A DNA stretch of 5,347 nt from Sulfuricurvum sp. (GTDB lineage: Bacteria > Campylobacterota > Campylobacteria > Campylobacterales > Sulfurimonadaceae), in the NCBI GenBank assembly GCA_014764075.1, contig JACXUE010000090.1, forward strand, positions 1 through 5,347, given 5' to 3'. The notes below the pieces were generated by a model, which was given only the letters and a program-made list of their open reading frames with translations, ran no database searches and was not told the origin of the DNA. The position numbers were made by a program, and so were the translations under genes. Below are positions 1 to 4,298 of the stretch, one piece after another; within the stretch, counting starts at the first letter, position 1; every line of letters begins with the position of its first letter.

Positions 1-299
1 CCGGTATATTCGAAGGTTACAAAAGGCTTATCGCTAGTTGCAGAACCCTCTGGATTGATGCTGACCGCACGCGCTTGTTTATACGTGATTCCTGCTTTTT
101 CATAGACAGGAGCGAGATCGAAAGTAACCTCTTCTTTGGACATTTCTCCGACACCGACCCAAATATTGGATGGGATCCAGTTCCATTTTGAATTCGGGGT
201 AATCACTACTACCTCGTGTTCGCGTCCTAGCCAATCTGCCGCAAACGTCGCAGCGGTATGACCAGCGACTCCTCCACCGAGAACGATTAATCTCGCCAT
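1..299 (-). CDS. SQR-like FAD-dependent oxidoreductase, N-terminal part (runs off left edge)
   Basis: Read on the minus strand from an ATG at 299-297, this frame stays open to the window edge (99 codons plus two bases of a Gly codon). The protein opens with a beta strand and a dinucleotide-binding motif, LGGGVAG (residues 7-13), the ADP-binding Rossmann start of FAD-dependent pyridine nucleotide-disulfide oxidoreductases. It is followed by a strand ending VVVITPN (30-36) and the segment WNWIPSNIWVGVGEM (39-53), at the place where SQR and flavocytochrome c sulfide dehydrogenase proteins have their aromatic/Pro-rich segment before the 'LAP' helix (here DLAPVYEKAGI, 61-71). That supports membership in the SQR/FCSD family, whose members oxidise sulfide and pass electrons to quinone or cytochrome c. 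No signal peptide precedes the Rossmann strand. The start is supported by a strong ribosome binding site, AAGGAGAG, just upstream. The catalytic cysteines lie outside the window, so the subtype and the sulfide activity are not established. Confidence 0.82.
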   Translation of the reverse strand, partial: MARLIVLGGGVAGHTAATFAADWLGREHEVVVITPNSKWNWIPSNIWVGVGEMSKEEVTFDLAPVYEKAGITYKQARAVSINPEGSATSDKPFVTFEYT

Positions 300-302
300 A
301 TT

Positions 303-310
303 CTCTCCTT
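303..310 (-). promoter_or_regulatory. ribosome binding site of the leftward flavoprotein gene
   Basis: On the minus strand AAGGAGAG lies three bases before the ATG at 299-297, which places the GGAG core about five bases from the start. It is a near-perfect Shine-Dalgarno match and fixes the start codon. Confidence 0.75.
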
Positions 311-331
311 CAACAAATTCCATAGAGGGTG

Positions 332-337
332 ATTATA
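332..337 (-). promoter_or_regulatory. candidate -10 element for the leftward gene
   Basis: The minus strand reads TATAAT here, a perfect -10 hexamer about 33 bases before the start codon, so a transcript would have a short leader containing the ribosome binding site. No convincing -35 hexamer lies at 16-18 bp. In the Campylobacterota the -35 is often poorly conserved, so this does not rule it out. The core ATTATAAT is its own reverse complement, so the motif gives no direction by itself; position favours the leftward gene. Confidence 0.45.
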
Positions 338-410
338 ATGCCTAACCGTCACAATTTTATCACATCATTAATTTTATCCGTAAATTTTCAATTAAATTTT
401 TTAGAAAAGC

Positions 411-421
411 TAACAGTGTTA
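411..421. promoter_or_regulatory. short perfect palindrome TAACA-G-TGTTA
   Basis: The 11 bases TAACAGTGTTA form a perfect 5+5 dyad around a central G, about 110 bases from each of the two divergent -10 candidates. The shape is that of a half-site pair for a dimeric regulator, but in AT-rich DNA a dyad this short can occur by chance, and I cannot assign a regulator family. Confidence 0.25.
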
Positions 422-527
422 CTTTTTTTCACAACTATTTTTTTAAACAATAGCATACATCATTTCTAAAATTCTATCCATTATTATGAATTATCAATAA
501 TAGTTATTTGACGATTTTATCTATAGC

Positions 528-543
528 TATAATTACATATAAT
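528..543 (+). promoter_or_regulatory. candidate -10 elements of the rightward operon
   Basis: Two perfect TATAAT hexamers occur at 528-533 and 538-543. A TTGACG hexamer at 508-513 looks like a -35, but its spacing is 14 bp to the first and 24 bp to the second, neither standard. Campylobacterota vegetative promoters often rely on the -10 and T-rich upstream DNA, which is present here. If either is used, the leader is about 115-130 nt and includes the inverted repeat at 598-627. Confidence 0.4.
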
Positions 544-597
544 ATGCACATTAACTTTATATTATTTTTATATTGGTATCGATATCATTATTGCACC

Positions 598-627
598 GAC
601 GTTAGACATACGCTAATGTCTCATGTC
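598..627. promoter_or_regulatory. 30-bp imperfect inverted repeat, operator or leader hairpin
   Basis: GACGTTAGACAT (598-609) is matched in inverted orientation by ATGTCTCATGTC (616-627), with 10 of 12 positions complementary as DNA and a 6-base spacer. As RNA one of the two mismatches becomes a G-U pair, so a stem of 11 pairs with one mismatch is possible. Each arm is itself a tandem of a five-base unit with a 7-base step: GACGT/GACAT on the left and ATGTC/ATGTC on the right. The repeat sits 37 bases before the start codon at 665 and downstream of the candidate -10 elements, which suits a repressor operator or a leader structure. No T tract follows, so it is not an obvious terminator. Confidence 0.5.
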
Positions 628-652
628 AATATCAAATATTAAAATTTAATCC

Positions 653-658
653 AAAGGA
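653..658 (+). promoter_or_regulatory. ribosome binding site of the three-cysteine protein gene
   Basis: AAAGGA lies six bases before the ATG at 665, a good Shine-Dalgarno match at normal spacing. It supports this start, which also gives a complete signal peptide. Confidence 0.65.
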
Positions 659-664
659 TCATTC

Positions 665-997
665 ATGACAACATTTACAAAAAATGCACTAATCACCTTT
701 CTTTCAGTCAGTGTTCTCTCAAGCGCTGCTATGGCTGATGCCGATAAAGGGAAAAAACTCTATCAAAAAAACCTCAAAGAGACATGCGGTTTTACCGGTG
801 CAGTATTTGCAGCCAAATACAAGCAAGCTGATTGGGACAAAGCATTCAAAGCTGGAACATTGGATAAAAAAATGAGTGAAGCATGCCCTGCAGGAAAAGC
901 TTATTTCGAAAGTGGCAAATTCAAAAAATTGGAGCAGCACTATTATGATTTCGTCCATGATTTTGCAAAAGACAGCGGAAATATCCCTTCTTGCTAA
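665..997 (+). CDS. small secreted three-cysteine protein, haem-less cytochrome c-like family
   Basis: The 110-aa product begins with a typical Sec signal peptide: Lys at 6, a hydrophobic stretch (about 8-20) and an AMA/D site, so cleavage after Ala23 is likely and the mature protein of about 87 residues would be periplasmic. The mature start ADKGKKLYQKNL resembles the first helix of class I c-type cytochromes (GxxLYxxxC), but there is no CXXCH haem-binding motif anywhere. Instead it has three single cysteines, Cys41 (ETCGFTGAVFAAKY), Cys74 (SEACPAG) and the C-terminal residue Cys110 (DSGNIPSC). From memory, proteins of this shape, ending in SGN-P-SC, occur in Campylobacterota and are often labelled 'cytochrome c'; that label is not supported by the residues seen. 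A role as sulfur or thiol carrier, or a disulfide-stabilised partner of the downstream SQR, is inference. It is first in the probable operon, 133 bases before the porin gene. The gene assignment is firm; the function is open. Confidence 0.85.
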   Translation: MTTFTKNALITFLSVSVLSSAAMADADKGKKLYQKNLKETCGFTGAVFAAKYKQADWDKAFKAGTLDKKMSEACPAGKAYFESGKFKKLEQHYYDFVHDFAKDSGNIPSC

Positions 998-1007
998 TCA
1001 CTTATCG

Positions 1008-1026
1008 GTGAGCCCTAAGGGTTCAC
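1008..1026 (+). terminator. weak intercistronic hairpin
   Basis: GTGAGCCC (1008-1015) and GGGTTCAC (1019-1026) can pair over eight positions with one G-U pair and a TAA loop, starting 10 bases after the stop codon at 995-997. The following bases contain only short T clusters broken by C, G and A, so this is at best a partial terminator or an mRNA-stabilising stem. It could let the first gene be made in larger amounts than the porin and SQR behind it. Confidence 0.4.
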
Positions 1027-1117
1027 TTCTGAACTCTCTTTAAATCATCCAGTTCCGTCTTTTGATTCTAAATACATGAATCGGAAGATCTAAAGAGAAG
1101 TCACTCTAAAACAAAAT

Positions 1118-1122
1118 GAGGT
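1118..1122 (+). promoter_or_regulatory. ribosome binding site of the porin gene
   Basis: GAGGT lies eight bases before the ATG at 1131. It is a moderate Shine-Dalgarno match, and this start yields a clean signal peptide. Confidence 0.5.
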
Positions 1123-1130
1123 AAAAATTC

Positions 1131-2513
1131 ATGGTAAAACAGTTATCACTGGTTGCTGCCCTTAGCCTGAGCACAATCGTTCATGCCGATGAAGCGGCAT
1201 TACAAAAACAGATCGAAATGTTAATGAAGCGGATCGAACAGCTCGAAAAAGCACAAGGCTCTATCCAACAAACCCAAACGACACTCCAAGAGATGCAAAC
1301 CACAATGAAAGAAGAGCAAATTGCCCAAAGCGATATGCTCTCCAAAGTGAATGCTCAAAGCGCCAACGACAATATCAAATGGGATATCGATTTTCGCAGT
1401 GCTATCCATAGTCTTGATTACAATGCAAGTACCCAATCCAATACCCTCATGACCAATCGACTATGGCTTGGGATGGGTTCAAAAGCAACGGATGATCTTT
1501 TTTTCTATGGACAACTTGCCGTATATAACTACTGGGGAGCACAGCCTGAAGATATTGCTTGGAACGATGATAACTGGCGCGCCAGCTCTCAGCCGCACGA
1601 TGTGGATCTTCGCTTGCGTCAAGCCTATTTCGTCTACAAATTCGGTAACGATTGGGATGTGCCTATGACTTTCAGTGCTGGAAGACGTGCTGCAACGGAT
1701 GGTTTTTTAGCTAATCACCGCGAAGGAAACAAAAAACCTGGTTCACCTCTGGCACACATCACCAACATGGAAGTCGATGCGGCAATGGTACAGTTTGATT
1801 TCGATAAAGTATTCTTTCCGGGATCGTATCTAAAAGTCGTTTATGGTCGTTCCAATGATCCGATGAGCAGTGGTGCAACATCATCACCTTACCTAACCGA
1901 TACTAGCACAGGTGATGATACGGTCGATTTTCTAGTGTTGCCTATGTCGATCTATAATGATGGGCAGAATAATCTTATGGCCCAATATGCAAGAATTACC
2001 AATATCAAAGGTAAAGATAAAAGGGCTGCCGGAACCGCTCAGCTAGGAGCAATTTCGTATCAGCTGGATGGATTGAACGAAGATGTCGATTTTCTCAACG
2101 ACTCGACCCTCTTTGCAAGTGTTGCTATGACCCACACTAATCCAGATGGTGACACCCCAATTCTTGGTTCGCTGGAGAATAAGATCGGGTACAGTTTTTG
2201 GGCAGGATTTTTGTTCCCCGATCAGATCACCGATGGAGGACGCTTCGGATTAGAGTATAACTACGGAAGCAAATACTGGACACCGATGACATGGGCAGAA
2301 GATTCGCTGACCGGATCCAAAATCGCAACACGCGGAAACGCCTATGAAGGGTACTGGAATATCCCGATTGTCGGCAAAAACCTAACCGCACAGCTACGCT
2401 ATACCTATCTTGACCACCATTACAGCGCCAATACATCGTATATGATAGATCCCGATATTTCTAATCTCGACAACTCTCAAGAACTTCGCGCATTTGTGCG
2501 TTACCAATACTAA
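1131..2513 (+). CDS. outer-membrane porin with N-terminal coiled coil, DUF3373-type
   Basis: The 460-aa product has a signal peptide (Lys3, hydrophobic 5-18, cleavage near HA/DE at 19-20), then a Gln/Glu/Lys/Met-rich helical stretch at about 20-75 with heptad-like spacing (LQKQIEMLMKRIEQLEKAQ), as expected of a periplasmic coiled coil that trimerises or contacts peptidoglycan. From about residue 82 the sequence alternates polar and aromatic/hydrophobic residues, typical of beta strands, and it ends in RAFVRYQY, an aromatic C-terminus of the kind used for outer-membrane assembly. No cysteine occurs in the protein. Stretches such as LMTNRLWLGMG (106-116) and FSAGRRAATDGFLANHREG (181-199) resemble, from memory, the DUF3373 porins of Campylobacterota. 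The substrate cannot be read from the sequence; its place directly before an SQR gene, with the stop and the next ribosome binding site overlapping, suggests uptake or release of a sulfur compound. Porin: confident; family name: fairly confident. Confidence 0.85.
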   Translation: MVKQLSLVAALSLSTIVHADEAALQKQIEMLMKRIEQLEKAQGSIQQTQTTLQEMQTTMKEEQIAQSDMLSKVNAQSANDNIKWDIDFRSAIHSLDYNASTQSNTLMTNRLWLGMGSKATDDLFFYGQLAVYNYWGAQPEDIAWNDDNWRASSQPHDVDLRLRQAYFVYKFGNDWDVPMTFSAGRRAATDGFLANHREGNKKPGSPLAHITNMEVDAAMVQFDFDKVFFPGSYLKVVYGRSNDPMSSGATSSPYLTDTSTGDDTVDFLVLPMSIYNDGQNNLMAQYARITNIKGKDKRAAGTAQLGAISYQLDGLNEDVDFLNDSTLFASVAMTHTNPDGDTPILGSLENKIGYSFWAGFLFPDQITDGGRFGLEYNYGSKYWTPMTWAEDSLTGSKIATRGNAYEGYWNIPIVGKNLTAQLRYTYLDHHYSANTSYMIDPDISNLDNSQELRAFVRYQY

Positions 2514-2517
2514 GGAG
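2512..2517 (+). promoter_or_regulatory. ribosome binding site of the SQR gene, overlapping the porin stop
   Basis: AAGGAG overlaps the porin TAA stop (2511-2513) and lies seven bases before the ATG at 2525. The strong match selects this start over the internal ATG at codon 16, and the overlap indicates translation in one transcript with the porin. Confidence 0.8.
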
Positions 2518-2524
2518 ACCCTAT

Positions 2525-3952
2525 ATGTCTAAACTCGAACAAAACATAATCGAAACCATCCAAGAGGGGATGAGCCGCCGTCAAGCACTCAAATTTATGG
2601 CACTCTCACCAGTAGCAGCAGGGGTACTCGCCTCTTCATCCGCATCAACCGAAGCCAAAGCTTCCGATGCCAAAGGGAAAATAGTCATCGTCGGCGGCGG
2701 TGCCGGTGCGATTATGGCGATGGCACGATTGCGTCGTGCTCTCAGCGCACCCGATATCACCATCATTGCCCCAAATGAAAAACACATCTACCAACCAGGA
2801 CAAGTATTTGTCGCCGCTGGGGAATATGCTCCCGAGGATATTATAGGGAGTAACCTCGATCTGATTCCTGATGATGTCAAATGGATCAAAGACGAAGTGA
2901 GTACTTTCGATCCCGATAACAATCATGTCGTTACCCGAAGCGGTGAAATTGTCAAATACGACTTTCTCGTCGTAGCGACCGGTTTGGTCTACCACTATGA
3001 GGCAATTGAAGGGCTTAGCATCGATATGATCGGCAAAAACGGCATCTCCAGTGTCTATCTCAACGATCTTGAAAAAGGGACGGCACAAGGGGGAGAGATC
3101 ACATGGAAATGGTTCAACGATGTCAAAGCTGCAGCGGCAAAAGGGAAACCTCGTGTTATCTGTACCCAACCCGCCACGCCAATTAAATGTGGCGGTGCAC
3201 CTCAAAAGATCCTCTATTTAGCAAACGATTTCCTCAAACGTGACGGTCTTACTGCCGACTTTACCTTTGCAACAAACGGTGATAAACTTTTCGGTGTTCC
3301 AGATGTGAATGAAACCCTCAACAAAGTGGTTCAACCCCGCTACGGCAACATCACCAACAAATTCAAACACAACCTTGTTGCGATCGATGCGGAGAAAAAA
3401 ATCGCCACCTTTGAAACCAAAAAACTAACCCAAGGGGCATACGATGAGGATCTCGAAGAGTACGAAATGATTGAAGAGACGATTCGCATTCCTATGGAGT
3501 ACGATTTTATCCACATTGTCCCTCCGATGAGCGCCCCCGATGCGGTGAAAAATTCTCCGTTAGCATGGCAAAAAGGGACAGCAGCCGGATGGCTCGAAGT
3601 AGACCAAGAGACACTTCAGCACAACCGCTATCCGAATGTTTTCGGTATCGGAGACGTTTGCGGCATTCCTCTCGGTAAAACAGGGGGAAGTGCACGCCAT
3701 CACGGACCGATTATGGTTGCCAACCTCATCGCGCAGATGGAGAAAAAAGCCCTCACCGAAAAATTCGACGGCTATACCGTGTGTCCACTGAAAACCCAGT
3801 ATGGTAAAATCATCCTCGCCGAGTTCAACTACCTCGGTGCGGCTCCATCTTTCCCGCTTGCGGTTGGTGAAGAGCGCTGGATCTGGTGGGCGTTTGATCT
3901 CTATATGCTCAAACCAATGTACTGGCATTTGATGATGCGGGGATTGATGTAA
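2525..3952 (+). CDS. sqr: type II sulfide:quinone oxidoreductase with twin-arginine signal
   Basis: SQR oxidises sulfide with FAD and reduces membrane quinone. The 475-aa product starts with a Tat-type leader: SRRQALK at 17-23 (consensus SRRxFLK with Ala for Phe), a hydrophobic stretch to about 36, and an AKA site at 44-46. The FAD-binding fold follows at once, IVIVGGGAGA (53-62), with a second flavin-contact strand YDFLVVATGL (145-154). Type II (human SQOR-like) signatures are clear: TPIKCGGAPQKI (218-229), VPPMSAPD (332-339), ETLQHNRYPNVFGIGD (362-377), GYTVCPL (416-422) and a C-terminal aromatic/hydrophobic segment, YMLKPMYWHLMMRG (460-473), matching the membrane-contact end of that type. 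Cys222 corresponds to human Cys201. The second redox cysteine is Cys379, but in GDVCG it sits one residue later than in human GDCT. Other cysteines are 213 and 420. The protein stops soon after MMRG, whereas the human enzyme goes on for about 16 residues. It lies 11 bases after the porin and one base before the small membrane protein gene. Family: confident; sulfide as substrate: likely, not proven. Confidence 0.88.
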   Translation: MSKLEQNIIETIQEGMSRRQALKFMALSPVAAGVLASSSASTEAKASDAKGKIVIVGGGAGAIMAMARLRRALSAPDITIIAPNEKHIYQPGQVFVAAGEYAPEDIIGSNLDLIPDDVKWIKDEVSTFDPDNNHVVTRSGEIVKYDFLVVATGLVYHYEAIEGLSIDMIGKNGISSVYLNDLEKGTAQGGEITWKWFNDVKAAAAKGKPRVICTQPATPIKCGGAPQKILYLANDFLKRDGLTADFTFATNGDKLFGVPDVNETLNKVVQPRYGNITNKFKHNLVAIDAEKKIATFETKKLTQGAYDEDLEEYEMIEETIRIPMEYDFIHIVPPMSAPDAVKNSPLAWQKGTAAGWLEVDQETLQHNRYPNVFGIGDVCGIPLGKTGGSARHHGPIMVANLIAQMEKKALTEKFDGYTVCPLKTQYGKIILAEFNYLGAAPSFPLAVGEERWIWWAFDLYMLKPMYWHLMMRGLM

Positions 3953-3953
3953 T

Positions 3954-4184
3954 ATGTCTTGGCAAAAAGAGGTCGCGCTGTTAGCTGCGATTTTCGTCTT
4001 AACGGCTCTAGGGGTTCACCCCGATCTTTTGAGCACTCCGACCGCACGATTCGATACTCTTGTATCTCAAGGTGCCTACTGGCACCCCTTTTTATTCTCC
4101 ATCGCAATCTACCTAATTCTAACATTTATCCGTTATACAATCCATATGCTACGAAAAATGGTGTACAAATTCATCTCAAAATGA
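3954..4184 (+). CDS. small protein with two membrane segments, possible SQR partner
   Basis: The 76-aa frame starts one base after the SQR stop, with only a weak GGGGA ten bases upstream, so translation is probably coupled to the SQR. It has two hydrophobic helices, about residues 7-21 (ALLAAIFVLTALG) and 45-59 (PFLFSIAIYLILTF), and a basic tail (R60, R67, K68, K72, K76). By the positive-inside rule the tail, and with two helices the N-terminus, would be cytoplasmic, leaving the loop of about 22-44 on the periplasmic side where a Tat-exported SQR would be. There are no cysteines or haem motifs; the only histidines are 22, 44 and 64. I do not recognise a named family. Acting as membrane anchor or quinone-site partner of the SQR is inference from position and topology. 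An overlapping frame from 3959 lacks its own ribosome binding site and membrane pattern and was discarded. Confidence 0.75.
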   Translation: MSWQKEVALLAAIFVLTALGVHPDLLSTPTARFDTLVSQGAYWHPFLFSIAIYLILTFIRYTIHMLRKMVYKFISK

Positions 4185-4205
4185 CGCTGAAAACAATCAC
4201 TATTC

Positions 4206-4234
4206 TTGACTTAAGCGCCATATAGTATTATAAT
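4206..4234 (+). promoter_or_regulatory. near-consensus sigma70 promoter of the second rightward unit
   Basis: TTGACT (4206-4211) and TATAAT (4229-4234) are separated by exactly 17 bp, differing from the sigma70 consensus at one position only. Transcription would begin around 4241 and give a leader of roughly 55-60 nt before the ATG at 4299. This indicates that the last flavoprotein gene can be transcribed independently of the operon upstream. Confidence 0.7.
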
Positions 4235-4250
4235 ATCTACCTATTATAAT
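4226..4250 (+). repeat. direct repeat of TATTATAAT, duplicated -10 element
   Basis: TATTATAAT occurs at 4226-4234 and again at 4242-4250, a 16-bp step. Each copy contains a perfect TATAAT, so there may be two transcription start sites, the second with no -35 at standard spacing. It could also be a binding site for a regulator contacting one face of the helix about one and a half turns apart. Confidence 0.5.
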
Positions 4251-4286
4251 GTGGTATTTTAATAATTTGTATTAATAGCTACTAAT

Positions 4287-4293
4287 GGGGTGA
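4287..4293 (+). promoter_or_regulatory. ribosome binding site of the last flavoprotein gene
   Basis: GGGGTGA lies five bases before the ATG at 4299, a reasonable Shine-Dalgarno variant. Translation from here gives an immediate FAD-binding strand, which supports the start. Confidence 0.55.
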
Positions 4294-4298
4294 ATTTG

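Larger units (their letters stand above)
300..664. other. AT-rich divergent intergenic region
   Basis: This 365-bp gap separates the leftward flavoprotein gene from the rightward operon. It is far more AT-rich than the genes on either side, with several T runs, and I see no plausible coding frame in it. It holds a leftward ribosome binding site and -10 element near its left end, an 11-bp palindrome at 411-421, rightward -10-like hexamers at 528-543, and a 30-bp inverted repeat at 598-627. The arrangement fits a shared control region for two divergent sulfur-related transcription units. Confidence 0.7.

Noticed and set aside
349..434. Three TCACA words (349, 360, 430) as a regulator binding array
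   Set aside because: The words are short, the spacing irregular beyond the first two, and AT-rich DNA yields such repeats easily.
508..533. TTGACG plus TATAAT as a complete sigma70 promoter
   Set aside because: The spacer is only 14 bp, outside the usual 16-18, so only the -10 hexamers are reported and with modest confidence.
665..997. Annotation of the 110-aa protein as a true c-type cytochrome
   Set aside because: There is no CXXCH; the single cysteines at 41, 74 and 110 cannot form a standard haem attachment site.
2645..3205. 186-codon minus-strand frame opposite the SQR gene
   Set aside because: It lies wholly inside the well-supported SQR gene and its translation shows no recognisable domain; it is a by-product of the coding strand's codon use.
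3560..3928. 122-codon minus-strand frame opposite the end of the SQR gene
   Set aside because: It is antisense to conserved SQR motifs, has no ribosome binding site and no recognisable protein features.
4185..4217. CGCTGAA / TTAAGCG inverted pair as a terminator of the first operon
   Set aside because: The stem is short with a mismatch, the loop is long and there is no T tract afterwards.
3959..4225. 88-codon plus-strand frame overlapping the small membrane protein gene
   Set aside because: It has no ribosome binding site, no coherent hydrophobic or domain pattern, and is out of frame with the better-placed 76-aa gene starting one base after the SQR stop.
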